A stretch of DNA of 40,432 nucleotides from Candidatus Gastranaerophilales bacterium (GCA_947588785.1 CANPZN010000009.1:1-40432), one strand, 5' to 3'; counted from the first letter of the stretch, positions 8,960 through 17,870 are shown. The notes: generated by a model from the letters alone, not told the origin. Program-made: numbers and translations.

Positions 8960-10231
8960 ATGAGTTCAAAAAAATATCTATTTACGTCTGAATCTGTAAC
9001 GGAAGGTCATCCTGATAAAGTATGTGATCAAATTTCCGATGCCATTTTAGATGAATTTCTTACAAAAGATTCAAAATCAAGAGTAGCAGCTGAAACATCT
9101 GTTACAACAGGTATGGTACTTGTATCAGGAGAAATCACTTCATCTTGTTATGTAGATATTCCCCATGTTGTAAGATCAACAATTGAAAATATCGGTTATA
9201 CCGGTAAATCTTCAGGTGGTTTTGACAGTAAAACATGTGCCGTTATTACAAGTATTGATGAACAATCTACGGATATTGCAGGCGGAGTTAATAAAGCATT
9301 AGAAACAAGAGAAAATAATGCAGCAGTTTCTGATAATGAAACTAAAGATATAGGTGCCGGAGATCAAGGTATTATGTTTGGTTTTGCTTGTAATGAAACA
9401 CCAGAATTAATGCCTCTGCCTATAAGTTTAGCTCACAAACTTTCTTATAGACTTGCTCAAGTCAGAAAACAAGGAATCATCGATTATTTAAGACCTGATG
9501 GTAAATCACAAGTTACTGTTGAGTATGAAAATGATAAACCTGTCAGAATTGATACCATCGTAATATCTACACAACATGATGATGTTATTAACGGTATTTC
9601 TGATAATACTAAAATTCAAGAAATAATTAAACAAGATGTAATTAAACACGTAATAAATTACGTATTTGATAAAGAACAATTAAAACCAGATAATTCAACA
9701 AAATATTTAATTAATCCTTCCGGAAGATTTGTAATAGGAGGGCCTCAAGGCGATGCCGGATTAACAGGAAGAAAGATTATTGTTGACACATATGGTGGTT
9801 ATTCAAGACATGGCGGCGGTGCTTTTTCAGGAAAAGATCCTACAAAAGTTGATCGTAGTGCTGCTTATGCTGCAAGATATGTCGCTAAAAATATTGTTGC
9901 TGCAGGATTAGCTGATAAATGTGAAATTGAACTCGGTTATGCTATTGGAGTTGCTCAACCTGTTTCTATTTATGTAGAAACTTTCGGTACCGGCAAAATC
10001 TCTGATGATTGTATTATGAATTTAGTCGAAAAGAATTTTGATTTAAGACCGATTGCAATTATCAATCAATTTGATTTAAGAAATCTTCCTGCTAAGAATG
10101 GCGGTAAATTCTATCAAAGACTTGCTGCTTATGGGCATTTGGGCAGAACTGATTTTGATGTACCTTGGGAACATACTGATAAAGCTAAATTATTAAAAGA
10201 ACAAGCTGAAAATTTAGTTGTTAGTGTTTAA
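8960..10231 (+). CDS. metK: S-adenosylmethionine synthetase
   Basis: A 423-residue MetK, which makes SAM from methionine and ATP in the cytoplasm. Family signatures are [17 protein letters not shown] (His and Asp in the ATP/Mg site), [12 protein letters not shown], and the P-loop-like [23 protein letters not shown]. At 423 residues it is somewhat longer than the usual 380-400. It is transcribed alone between the rpsO terminator and its own terminator. I looked for a SAM riboswitch in the 80-bp leader and saw none. The SAM made here is the cofactor of the two radical SAM enzymes in the window. Confidence 0.97.
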   Translation: MSSKKYLFTSESVTEGHPDKVCDQISDAILDEFLTKDSKSRVAAETSVTTGMVLVSGEITSSCYVDIPHVVRSTIENIGYTGKSSGGFDSKTCAVITSIDEQSTDIAGGVNKALETRENNAAVSDNETKDIGAGDQGIMFGFACNETPELMPLPISLAHKLSYRLAQVRKQGIIDYLRPDGKSQVTVEYENDKPVRIDTIVISTQHDDVINGISDNTKIQEIIKQDVIKHVINYVFDKEQLKPDNSTKYLINPSGRFVIGGPQGDAGLTGRKIIVDTYGGYSRHGGGAFSGKDPTKVDRSAAYAARYVAKNIVAAGLADKCEIELGYAIGVAQPVSIYVETFGTGKISDDCIMNLVEKNFDLRPIAIINQFDLRNLPAKNGGKFYQRLAAYGHLGRTDFDVPWEHTDKAKLLKEQAENLVVSV

Positions 10232-10252
10232 TTAGAATTTTTATTTAAAAAT

Positions 10253-10287
10253 AAAAAAGAGAAAGTAAAATTAACTTTCTCTTTTTT
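10253..10287 (+). terminator. metK terminator
   Basis: AAAAAAGAGAAAGT and ACTTTCTCTTTTTT pair around a 7-base loop. The A-tract and T-tract on the two sides would make it work in both directions. Confidence 0.9.
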
Positions 10288-10289
10288 AA

Positions 10290-10540
10290 TTATTTAAAAG
10301 GTGCCACTACAGCAATTTCAAGAGAGCGAATTTTCCGTAGGGTGAAGTCGAGCGAAAGCGAGCGAATGACAAGCCTCAAGACAGCAAACATAAGGTTGCG
10401 ACACCGGATTAAATACAAAAAGTAAATAAAAAATAATGAAAGGTAGACTAAAGTCTACCCTACAGCTAAAATCTACCTTACTGCCTAAATTTTAAATGTG
10501 CCGCTGCAACAATTTTAAGAGAGTGAAATTTTTTCGGACA
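10290..10540. repeat. Repeat family, mosaic copy with palindrome
   Basis: A mosaic of family modules: GGTGCCACTACAGC, the AGTCGAGCGAAAGCGAGCGAA module, GGTTGCGACACCGGATTAAAT in the forward sense, the palindrome GGTAGACTAAAGTCTACC at 10442-10459, and a TTCGGACA terminus at 10533-10540. The TGTCCGA end lies 4 bp beyond the stop of the CCA-adding enzyme gene. Confidence 0.8.
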
Positions 10541-10544
10541 TATT

Positions 10545-11765
10545 TTAATTAACAAAATATTTTTTTACGAATTCTATTTCTTCTTCCATTGTATTTATAT
10601 TTCCATATAGTTTTTCTTTCAATACTTCATTAAATATTAAAGTAAAATTTTTGGAAGGAATTAAACCCAAATCTATTAAATTTTTTCCAGTGATCAAAAT
10701 TTTAATTTGTTTTAAAGAATCCAAAAATTTTAAAATTGATTGATCAGCTGATATCAAGTAATAAATATATAAAGTCAAATCTGTATTTTTTATATAACGT
10801 TGATAAATTTCAAAGTTGTCATTAGTATTTATTGTAGGACTTTTCATTAATTCCCTTACTTCATAAATGACTTTTTTTTCAAAAGCTGTAAGATTTAAAT
10901 GGTGTAATGAATAATCAGAATTTATTATTAAACATAATATAAAAATTAAATTATTATCATAATATTTATTATACTTAGTTATTTCTCTTAACCTTGAATT
11001 CTCAATTTTTTTTATGGGATTATCTGAGATTAGTTTATACAATTTATTATCTATAACTTCATTATAAATATTTTGATTTTTAATGGAAAAATATTGAAGA
11101 AATTCTCCTTTTATTCGTTCTAAAGGTATATTTTTACAAGGATTTTTTAAATAATCCATAGCTAATTTGAATGTATTTTGATCAATTTCAAAGTTTAACC
11201 TTAATTTAAATTTCCAAGCTCTTACTATTCTTGAAGGATCATCAATAAAACTATTTTTATGCAGTACTTTTATTTTACGCATTTGTATATCTTCAAATCC
11301 GTTATAATAATCAATTAATTTGTATTTTTCACTGTCGGAAAGAGCCATTGCCATTGTATTAATTGTAAAATCACGTCTTTTCATATCTAAATTTATATTA
11401 CATCCGTAATTATATGCCTTTGGAAGTATACCCGGCGAAGTATACATTTCTTCTCTGGTTGAAGCGAAATCAATTAAAATATCTGGATTAAATTTTATAC
11501 AAACAGTTCTTAAATCATTTTGTTCTTTTATTATTTCGCAATCACAATTTTCTTTTAATATATATGCAAATTTTATAGCATCGTCTTGAACTACAATATC
11601 AATATCTTTAATTTCATTTTTTAATATTAGATCACGAACAATACCACCTATTAAAAATATTTTTATTCTATATTTTTCTGCTATTTTAGATACTTCTTCT
11701 ATTACAGCTCTGCTTTCTGCTGAAAGTATAGTTTCATATTCATTTTTTATACTTGAATACATCAT
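10545..11765 (-). CDS. cca: CCA tRNA nucleotidyltransferase
   Basis: A 406-residue class II nucleotidyltransferase, the CCA-adding enzyme / poly(A) polymerase family. The head domain has GGIVRD (residues 40-45), the catalytic Asp pair in KDIDIVV (Asp55, Asp57), DFASTREE, and RRDFTINTMA (about 130). The neck has DDPSRIVRAWKFKLRL. The C-terminal half is divergent and helical, as usual. Poly(A) polymerase cannot be fully excluded, but no second family member is in view. Two ATGs are adjacent at the start; the second (11762) is better spaced from AAGAGG. The stop is 4 bp from a repeat terminus. Confidence 0.88.
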   Translation of the reverse strand: MMYSSIKNEYETILSAESRAVIEEVSKIAEKYRIKIFLIGGIVRDLILKNEIKDIDIVVQDDAIKFAYILKENCDCEIIKEQNDLRTVCIKFNPDILIDFASTREEMYTSPGILPKAYNYGCNINLDMKRRDFTINTMAMALSDSEKYKLIDYYNGFEDIQMRKIKVLHKNSFIDDPSRIVRAWKFKLRLNFEIDQNTFKLAMDYLKNPCKNIPLERIKGEFLQYFSIKNQNIYNEVIDNKLYKLISDNPIKKIENSRLREITKYNKYYDNNLIFILCLIINSDYSLHHLNLTAFEKKVIYEVRELMKSPTINTNDNFEIYQRYIKNTDLTLYIYYLISADQSILKFLDSLKQIKILITGKNLIDLGLIPSKNFTLIFNEVLKEKLYGNINTMEEEIEFVKKYFVN

Positions 11766-11870
11766 ACCTCTTATAATTATGACTTAGCTTACGGATATAG
11801 AATTGTTAATAATTACATTTTTAGTCTTAATAGATTTTTGTTACATTCTTATTGTAAAAACCAGTAAATA

Positions 11871-11948
11871 TTTAATCCGATGCCGCACTTTAGTGCCAAA
11901 CATATTGAAATTGCTTAACATTCCAAATGCAAGAATTTTTTTCGGACA
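11871..11948 (-). repeat. Repeat family, compact copy
   Basis: A 78-bp copy with both ends, TTTAATCCGATGCCGCAC and TTCGGACA. It is one of the smallest complete-looking copies. The TGTCCGA end lies 24 bp past the stop of the leftward 11.97-13.58 kb gene. Confidence 0.7.
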
Positions 11949-11972
11949 TTTTTCGGATAATATTATATCAAA

Positions 11973-13580
11973 TTATTCAAAATCTTTAAACACTGAACTT
12001 AATTCTTGAGTCATAAAATTATAATCATTTAATTTTTTATTTTGTGTATTATCATTTTTAGCTTCAAGTTTTTTTGTAATAAAAATATTAAGTTTAGAAA
12101 TTCCGACACCCAATACAAGTCCTGAATATAAATAACCGGCAACCTGAGAAGCAGCGATTTTTAATACTTTTGATTTTGTTACTTTATCTGTTTCTTTCAA
12201 CAATTTTTTAAATGATTTAACACTTCCATCTTTTACTATTTCTTTTGCCTTTGGAAGCATTACCTCATCAAAAGATTTTACGGAAGCTTTGGAAATCCAA
12301 TTAAAAGCATATTTTAGACCTTTTTTCCCATTTTCCTTAACGGGATTATTTATTAAATCTTTTCCGCCGATTGCACGTGCCGTTAATTTTGAAACCATAC
12401 CGCCCAATATTAACCAATTAGTAAAACCTAAAGTATCTTTTATAACACTTTCTCTAAATTCATTCTTATCTCTTGAGGACATAAATCTACTTCCGATAGT
12501 CAATCCATATAAAAATTTAAATTGATTTATAGTCGGAATTTTACTATTAAATTGTATATTAGATAATAAGTCTTTTACATTACCAATAGTACCGATGGCA
12601 AATGCCGGAAAAGCTATACCGGCTGCTAATTTTGCCGTTTTGAATTCTTTAGAATTATCTGCTTTTTTATTTTCAACCCCAACAAATCCGTCATTTCCAG
12701 TTCGTTTTTTTGTCAAATATCTATTTAACGGTTGAATACCTATACATAAACCGGCACAAACTAACAGCCCCAGGACTGTAGAGGCAGTTTTATTTTTTGT
12801 TAATGCTTTTATAAATTCAGGAAGTTTTTCGCTTGTTTTATCTCTGAATGCATTTGATACAGATACAGCATTATCAACAAATTCACCTAAAGTTGCAGAT
12901 ACTTCTTTTGCACCGTTTAATCCTTTTAATTTATATGATGCTTGTGCTCCCGTATCTTGTGTTAAATTGGCGACTATAACTTTTTTTAAATTTTTAATTT
13001 CTTTTAAAGTTTTTGTTTTGTTTGAACCTTTTAATTTTGCGGCTTCTTGGGTTTTTTGTGCAAGATTAACTAATTGACCAACAATTTTTTTATTCGCAGA
13101 TTCTGAAACACTAACCCAATTTTCACCATTTAACCCTTGTAAATTACTTACAAAGTTTTCAAAAAATTTTTCTTGTACTCCTTCAGATTTTTGCCATATA
13201 GCAGCCATGTTATTTATTGTATTACCGCTTGCAAATATATTTTGTGCTTTTAATCCATATTTTTTATTAAATTTGCCTGATAGTATAGTTGCAGCTCCAA
13301 GACCTATCAAACCCACACAAGCATGAATAACACAACTTGCTACTTCTCTGAATCCTGCTTCAATTCCGGCTTGTTTTCCACGGCTTTTTAACTCAATTGC
13401 TGTTCTTGGTACTACCATAGAAAAAAAATCAACAGCACATGCACCAAGTGCAGGACTATTATTTAAACCCCTTAATCCTGAAAGTAATCCGCTTTCCAGA
13501 CCTTTAAAACTTTGTTCCGTATTTTCTTTTCTATAATTTTGATTTTTTGAAACTATCGGCTGATTTATTCTATCTAACAT
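11973..13580 (-). CDS. Large lineage-specific membrane-associated protein
   Basis: About 535 residues, not recognised. There are five or so hydrophobic stretches (VIHACVGLIGLGAATILSG; TVLGLLVCAGLCIGI; LAAGIAFPAFAIGTIG; WLILGGMVSKL; GYLYSGLVLGVGI) separated by Lys/Asn-rich soluble stretches, including a helical region near residues 150-220. The short N-terminal segment with SFKGLESGLLSGLRG resembles the lead-in seen in many Gastranaerophilales-type proteins of unknown role. The frame is open to a TTG at 13589, but GGGA lies 1 base before the TTG and 10 bases before the ATG at 13580, so I start at the ATG. It is probably in the inner membrane. It is transcribed alone and no function is proposed. 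Confidence 0.7.
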   Translation of the reverse strand: MLDRINQPIVSKNQNYRKENTEQSFKGLESGLLSGLRGLNNSPALGACAVDFFSMVVPRTAIELKSRGKQAGIEAGFREVASCVIHACVGLIGLGAATILSGKFNKKYGLKAQNIFASGNTINNMAAIWQKSEGVQEKFFENFVSNLQGLNGENWVSVSESANKKIVGQLVNLAQKTQEAAKLKGSNKTKTLKEIKNLKKVIVANLTQDTGAQASYKLKGLNGAKEVSATLGEFVDNAVSVSNAFRDKTSEKLPEFIKALTKNKTASTVLGLLVCAGLCIGIQPLNRYLTKKRTGNDGFVGVENKKADNSKEFKTAKLAAGIAFPAFAIGTIGNVKDLLSNIQFNSKIPTINQFKFLYGLTIGSRFMSSRDKNEFRESVIKDTLGFTNWLILGGMVSKLTARAIGGKDLINNPVKENGKKGLKYAFNWISKASVKSFDEVMLPKAKEIVKDGSVKSFKKLLKETDKVTKSKVLKIAASQVAGYLYSGLVLGVGISKLNIFITKKLEAKNDNTQNKKLNDYNFMTQELSSVFKDFE

Positions 13581-13779
13581 TCTTTTCAATTCCCGATGAT
13601 TAAAAAACTCTAAAAAATAAAATTGCTATTTTTTTCAATTTCAAACTTTTTTATTTTAACAAAAGAATTTTTATTTTGTAACAATTTGATTTTTTTTCTT
13701 TACAAAACTATTAAAACCATTAAAGTTTAAAAAAAATATTCCGATATATATGGTAATTAGCACTTGAACTGCTATGACA
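13581..13779. other. Intergenic, promoter region of the membrane protein gene
   Basis: Very AT-rich, with many A- and T-runs. It must carry the leftward promoter of the preceding gene. No ORF, hairpin or repeat module is seen until the repeat that begins near 13780. Confidence 0.4.
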
Positions 13780-13977
13780 GAAATTTACGAAAGGGTGCCG
13801 GTAAATCCGGTTCAAAGTTGGATTAGTTTCAAGATAAATATAAATAAGTTAAATCAAACTATTAAAGGTGCCAATGCACCGCCCCAAAGTAAATAAGGGC
13901 TGAAACGAACAACAGCAGTGAGCAGATGACAAGCCCTAAAACAGTCAGCTGGAAAGTGCAACATCAGATTAAATATA
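13780..13977 (+). repeat. Repeat family, degenerate copy
   Basis: It shows the GGTGCCGG..CCGGTT module, AAATAAGTTAAATCAAACT, the GGTGCCAATGCACCG module, ATGACAAGCCCT, and a GTGCAACATCAGATTAAATA end (compare GCGACACCGGATTAAAT). It abuts the ribosome-binding region of the following 87-residue ORF. Confidence 0.65.
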
Positions 13978-13987
13978 AAGGGTAATA

Positions 13988-14251
13988 ATGTCAAACGAAA
14001 AAATAATTAAAAATCAATTTGGTTTAAATGTTGCACTTCCTAAAAAAACTATTCAGGAAATACAAAAAGTAGTAAAACAGGAAGTTGAAAATATTTCTGT
14101 TAATCCATTTTTAAATTATTTAGATGAAAACAATAAAGTTTTTACCGGACAAGTGGCAAAGGAAATCAGAAAATATCAAGCACAAATATATAATTTGGGT
14201 CAAGTAATGCGTCAAGGACAACCAAAAACTACATTTAATATAAAAGTTTAA
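13988..14251 (+). CDS. Small hypothetical protein
   Basis: An 87-residue soluble protein, not recognised. The N-terminus MSNEKIIKNQFGLNVALP is followed by a helix (KKTIQEIQKVVKQEVENI), the motif NPFLNYLDENNKVF, then a second helix (GQVAKEIRKYQAQIYNLGQVMRQG) and a short tail. It has no cysteines, signal peptide or membrane segment. A repeat copy ends 10 bp upstream and another begins just after the stop, so it is an isolated gene between repeats. The ATG follows AAAGGG. Confidence 0.6.
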   Translation: MSNEKIIKNQFGLNVALPKKTIQEIQKVVKQEVENISVNPFLNYLDENNKVFTGQVAKEIRKYQAQIYNLGQVMRQGQPKTTFNIKV

Positions 14252-14257
14252 TTCAAT

Positions 14258-14912
14258 TTAATCTGGTGTCGCAACCTTTGGTGCAGCGGCACCTATAAAA
14301 TTTAGGCATTAGTAGGGTAGACTTTAGTCTAACTCTCCTTATTTTTTATTTTATTCATTTTTCTGTAAATAATAAAAATTACGTTCTTTAGCTCCGTATA
14401 GATTACTTCTAAGCTCAGTTTAAACCCCGTAACTCATTTCAGGCAGTAGGGTAGACTTTAGTCTACCTATACTTAGTTTTTATTTTATTCATTTTTCTGT
14501 AAATAATAAAAATTACGTTCTTTAGCTTCGTATAGATCACTTCTAAACTCAGCTTAAGCTCCGTAACTCATTTCAGGCAGTAGGGTAGACTTTAGTCTAC
14601 CTATACTTAGTTTTTATTTCCTTGATAAATTAAAAACTAAGTATCGCTTTGAAAACTTTATTTGTTTATTCAATTTATAATTTATTTTTTTTATAATAAA
14701 AAATAATGAATGGTAGACTAAATTCTACCCTACAACTTTTTACTCTTTGTATTTAATCCGGTGTCGCAACCTTGTGCTTGCCGTCTTGAATTTTCCTTTC
14801 TCACACCTAGCTTCACTATGGATACAACTTCAGTTATTCTCACTTAGTTTCGGTGCTTCAATTCGTAACACCTTCGGCTATAGTAAAAATTTCCTCTGAC
14901 AGTTTTCGGACA
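14258..14912 (-). repeat. Long repeat cluster with four palindromes
   Basis: Two TTTAATC(T/C)GGTGTCGCAACC termini (near 14260 and 14755) and one TTTTCGGACA terminus near 14902. Palindromes of the GGTAGACTWWAGTCTACC type lie at 14314-14330 (second arm decayed), 14450-14467, 14584-14601 and 14712-14729. This accounts for most of the 0.9-kb gap before the rplT terminator. Confidence 0.8.
14312..14601. repeat. 134-bp tandem repeat carrying the palindrome
   Basis: The unit begins with GTAGGGTAGACTTTAGTCTA at 14312, 14446 and 14580, giving a period of 134 bp, with two full units and the start of a third. The sequence between palindromes (ATTTTTCTGTAAATAATAAA and so on) differs at a handful of sites. 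A related unit occurs near 22400. Confidence 0.85.
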
Positions 14913-14926
14913 ATACTTTCTCAAAC

Positions 14927-14949
14927 AAAAAAAAGGTCGCTTAGCGACC
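14927..14949 (-). terminator. Leftward terminator of a possible sRNA
   Basis: GGTCGC and GCGACC (14935-14940 and 14944-14949) form a tight hairpin with a 3-base loop. Read leftward it is followed by eight T residues. No leftward gene lies between it and the rplT terminator at 15075-15107. Confidence 0.75.
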
Positions 14950-15050
14950 ACAGTCTTGTTATGGAGAAAAGGAGTGAAGGAAAATAAGTAATAAAGAAAT
15001 TGACTATATTATATTAATGCCCGTTTTATTTTATATATAACATATATACT
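14927..15050 (-). ncRNA. Candidate small RNA 2
   Basis: The interval lies between the rplT terminator and a second strong leftward terminator. Promoter-like TATA-rich sequence is near 15035-15065. The predicted transcript carries a stretch of about 48 bases without G, rich in CCUUC and CUCC motifs that could pair with Shine-Dalgarno sequences, then the GC hairpin and U-run. No ORF is seen. Same architecture as candidate 1 at 2.96-3.10 kb. Existence and role are inference. Confidence 0.4.
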
Positions 15051-15074
15051 TTTTATATATTAATATTTGTTAAT

Positions 15075-15107
15075 AAAAAAAGAAGATTTTATTTAATCCT
15101 CTTTTTT
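15075..15107 (-). terminator. rpmI-rplT operon terminator
   Basis: Leftward hairpin of AAAAAAGAGGAT with ATCTTCTTTTTTT (one G-U pair), followed by a T-run. It lies 70 bp after the rplT stop. Confidence 0.75.
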
Positions 15108-15178
15108 AAATAATCTGATATCATTAACATAGTCAGATCTCACTTATTTGTTGTGATTTAACATTCAACAATAATAAG

Positions 15179-15529
15179 CTATTTTTGTGCTTTTGCTGTT
15201 TCAACAATAATTGAAAAAGCTTCCGGTTCATTTACTGCTAAATCTGCAAGCATTTTTCTGTTAACCGTAACTTGTGATTTTTTAAGAGCATTCATAAATT
15301 TTGAATAGCTCATACCTTGTTGTCTAACTGCAGCATTTATTCTAACAATCCAAAGACGACGCATACTTCTTTTTAAGTGACGTCTGTCTCTATATTGATA
15401 CTTAAGTTTTTTCATTACGGCAGTATTAGCTACTTTAAATATTCTGCTTCTTGCCCCTTTAAAACCTTTAGCTAATTTTAATATTTTTTTATGTCTCTTT
15501 CTTAAGACATTTCCACGTTTAACTCTCAT
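15179..15529 (-). CDS. rplT: 50S ribosomal protein L20
   Basis: A 116-residue L20, full length. It binds 23S rRNA and is essential for early 50S assembly; in several bacteria it also represses its own operon. Recognisable are the basic N-terminus [20 protein letters not shown], the [22 protein letters not shown] stretch and [13 protein letters not shown]. It follows rpmI by 29 bp on the same strand. infC, the usual first gene of this operon, is displaced 1.6 kb upstream. Confidence 0.97.
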   Translation of the reverse strand: MRVKRGNVLRKRHKKILKLAKGFKGARSRIFKVANTAVMKKLKYQYRDRRHLKRSMRRLWIVRINAAVRQQGMSYSKFMNALKKSQVTVNRKMLADLAVNEPEAFSIIVETAKAQK

Positions 15530-15558
15530 TTTTTATTTCCTTTCTTCATTCTAATAAA

Positions 15559-15765
15559 CTAACTACACTTCGCATAAGGAAGTTCTTTAAGTACAAGTTT
15601 TCTGTGTGTAGCAGAAACTTCAATCATTGAAGAAAGTTTTCTTTTTCTGGAAGCACTTTTATGTTGAAGTAAATGACCTTTACCGGCTTTTCTTCTTAGA
15701 ATTTTACCGCCGGCAGTAATTTTGTATCTTTTTGCACCACTGCGGTGTGTTTTCATTTTTGGCAT
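15559..15765 (-). CDS. rpmI: 50S ribosomal protein L35
   Basis: A 68-residue L35. It begins MPKMKTHRSGAKRYKITAGG and continues with the basic KAGKGHLLQHKSASRKRKL stretch typical of the family. An AAGGAG SD precedes the ATG. It is the first gene of the remaining rpmI-rplT pair. Because infC is separated from it, it needs its own promoter; a TATAAT box lies leftward at 15848-15853. Confidence 0.96.
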   Translation of the reverse strand: MPKMKTHRSGAKRYKITAGGKILRRKAGKGHLLQHKSASRKRKLSSMIEVSATHRKLVLKELPYAKCS

Positions 15766-15847
15766 AGTTAACTCCTTTTCTAATGACTTACATTTAATCG
15801 ATTATGCGACATGCCACCGCATTCTCAGATTTTCTTATTTTTATTTT

Positions 15848-15853
15848 ATTATA
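15848..15853 (-). promoter_or_regulatory. Possible rpmI promoter -10
   Basis: A leftward TATAAT lies about 85 bp upstream of rpmI. A matching -35 is weak (TTAATT about 18 bases upstream). A promoter is expected here because infC transcription cannot simply read through the opposite-facing cassette. Confidence 0.4.
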
Positions 15854-15929
15854 AAAATATTTGATTGCAATAATTAAGTTTTTTTGTATAATTAACTTGT
15901 TTAATGGAGTTTGCTCCTTAGGAACGTTA

Positions 15930-16060
15930 TAAAGTGATAACCTGGCAACTTTTTCCTCTGTGGAGGGGGGGGTAGAAATAAAAAGGGAACGGGGAGAGAA
16001 AAAGGAAGAGAAAAAGAAGAGAGTGTGTGAGTGAGAGAAGAAAAGGCAGTATAAACAGTA
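15930..16060. other. Homopurine tract with G8 run
   Basis: From about 15961 to 16050 the plus strand is nearly all A and G, including a G8 run at 15965-15972 and GAGTGTGTGAGTGAGAGA, unlike anything else in the window. An open leftward frame crosses it, but the translation is low-complexity and not gene-like. It could form unusual DNA structure or mark a junction of the inserted cassette. Confidence 0.5.
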
Positions 16061-16134
16061 AATATTTCTCACTTATTATAAGTACAAATAATATCTAATT
16101 TTGTATCTTCTTTGTCGTCGTTCAAGTGTTTACC

Positions 16135-16190
16135 ATTTAAAATTGCCTAACATACTAAATTTTTAAATTTGTGACACCAAGATTAAATTA
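16135..16190 (+). repeat. Repeat terminus upstream of radical SAM cassette
   Basis: AAATTGCCTAA.. and TTTGTGACACCAAGATTAAAT match the GCGACACCGGATTAAAT end of the family in the forward sense. It lies 20 bp upstream of the strong start codon of the radical SAM gene. Confidence 0.55.
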
Positions 16191-16211
16191 TAATATACAA
16201 TAGGAGAATTT

Positions 16212-17118
16212 ATGAATAATTTTTTTTATTCCGGTTATATACAAGGAAATCACAAAGTAAAAAAAATCCTTGGAATTAAGATTAAAACACAACTTCCCCC
16301 CCCCCCAAGATTTATCTTCATGCCTGTTAAATATCACTCCGCACCTTTATTTACCGAGAATTGAAATACACATTGCAGAACATTGTAATTTGAATTGTAA
16401 AGGTTGCACCCATTTTTCTACTATTGCCGATGCTGAATTTTTACCTGTAACCGAATTTGAAAATGAGATAAAAAGAATATCAGAATTAACAAATAAAATT
16501 GGACTTATTAATATTTTAGGCGGAGAGCCTTTATTAAATCCTAATTGTACTCAATACTTAGAAATAGCAAGAAAATATTTTCCGGATACTAATATAAACT
16601 TAGTAACAAACGGAATATTAATAACATCACAAAAAGATACTTTTTTTGAGAAATTATCACAATATAATATTACATTAGCTCCGACTAAATACCCAATCAA
16701 AATCAAATGGGAAAAAGTCAAAAATTTATGTAAAAAACATAACGTTAATCTTAAATTTTATAACGATGAAAAAGTTTTAAAAACATCTTACAAAATACCA
16801 TTAGACATAACAGGACAACAAAACGAACAATTAAGTTATATAAAATGTCCATTCCCTGGTTGTGTTCAACTTAATAGAGGGAAAATATATAAATGTCCTA
16901 TTGCAGCATACATTGAACATTTCAATAAATATTTTAATCAAAATCTTGAAATATCCGAAGGAGATTATATAGATATATACAAAGCCCAAAATATTCAAGA
17001 AATATTAGACTTTCTAATCAGACCCATACCATTTTGCAGGCATTGTGTTAATAATAAAATTATAAGTGAAATGCAATGGGGAATATCATCAAAAAAGATT
17101 GAAGAATGGATAATATAA
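16212..17118 (+). pseudogene. Phase-variable radical SAM gene, frame off as read
   Basis: The best start is the ATG at 16212, which follows AGGAG. Its frame reads about 34 codons through a C11 tract (16296-16306) and stops soon after, near 16368. The radical SAM domain continues in another frame to 17118. Loss of one C (or gain of two) joins them into a 301-residue protein. The domain has CNLNCKGC (Cys58, Cys62, Cys65 in the joined product), then LGGEPLLNP and TNGILI, with C-terminal cysteines (KCPFPGC, KCPIAAY, FCRHC) of SPASM or auxiliary-cluster type. The N-terminal KKILGIKIK motif is common in surface-polysaccharide enzymes. A TTG at 16270 could give a shorter in-frame product without a good SD. 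Substrate unknown; a slipped-strand switch or a sequencing error fit equally well. Confidence 0.75.
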
Positions 17119-17160
17119 CTTATTTAATTCGATATCAAAATCTTCCATTCAATGATGTTG

Positions 17161-17348
17161 CCATCATTTCAGCCAACTCATTACTATGATTCGGTGCTGC
17201 AGCATATTTAAAATTTGATCTGAGGCAGTAGCTAGTAGGGTAGACTTTAGTCTACCTTTCATTATTTTTTATTTTATTTTTCTACCATACTATGATAAGG
17301 TGCTTCACTATGAACACCTCCGGCTTATCGTGAAAATTTACTCGGACA
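17161..17348 (-). repeat. Repeat copy between radical SAM gene and infC
   Basis: It contains a GGTGCTGCAGCATATTTAAAATTTG module, the palindrome GGTAGACTTTAGTCTACC at 17239-17256, and the ACTCGGACA terminus at 17340-17348, two bases beyond the infC stop. Confidence 0.75.
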
Positions 17349-17350
17349 AA

Positions 17351-17863
17351 CTATGGGGCTAAAATAGTAACAACATTTCTGCCATCCATAGAAGGTTTCT
17401 TTTCCACAGTAAGTTTTTCACCTTCTAAATCAGCCAGAAACCTATTAGCCAAGTCATAAGCAAGATGATTATGCTGCATCTCACGACCTCTGAGCATAAC
17501 AACAATTTTAACTTTATTTCCGCCGGCTATAAATTTCTTTATACTGTTAATTTTCACATTATAATCATGTACATCAATTTTGTATCTTACTTTAACTTCT
17601 TTAACTTCAACAGTATGTTGTTTTTTCTTAGATTCTTTTGCACGTTTTTCAATTTCATATTTATATTTGCCAAAATCAAGAATTTTTGCAACAGGCGGTT
17701 CTTGATTAGGAGACACAAGAATTAAATCCAACCCCCTTTCTTCAGCCATCAAAAGTGCCTTCGATGTTGCTACAACACCATGATTATTCCCTTCATCATC
17801 TATCAATCTGACTTCTTTTGATCTTATATTTCTATTTATTAAGGGTTGATTATCTTTATTAAT
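17351..17863 (-). CDS. infC: Translation initiation factor IF-3
   Basis: A 170-residue IF3, which binds the 30S subunit, checks the start codon and blocks premature subunit joining. The coding frame runs upstream of the first ATG-like codon to an ATT at 17863-17861, eight bases after AGGAGG. An ATT start is the known infC peculiarity used for autoregulation, and the protein then begins INKDNQPLINRNIRSKEVRL, typical of IF3. Motifs include DLILVSPNQEPPVAKILDFGKYKYE, the linker, and VMLRGREMQHNHLA. The normal infC-rpmI-rplT order is broken by a 1.5-kb opposite-facing radical SAM cassette plus repeats. The stop is two bases from a repeat end. Confidence 0.95.
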   Translation of the reverse strand: MNKDNQPLINRNIRSKEVRLIDDEGNNHGVVATSKALLMAEERGLDLILVSPNQEPPVAKILDFGKYKYEIEKRAKESKKKQHTVEVKEVKVRYKIDVHDYNVKINSIKKFIAGGNKVKIVVMLRGREMQHNHLAYDLANRFLADLEGEKLTVEKKPSMDGRNVVTILAP

Positions 17864-17870
17864 TGTCGTA

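Noticed and set aside
15794-16072. Leftward 92-codon reading frame
   Set aside because: It starts with GTG without a convincing SD, crosses the homopurine tract and gives low-complexity Phe/Ser-rich protein; probably not a gene.
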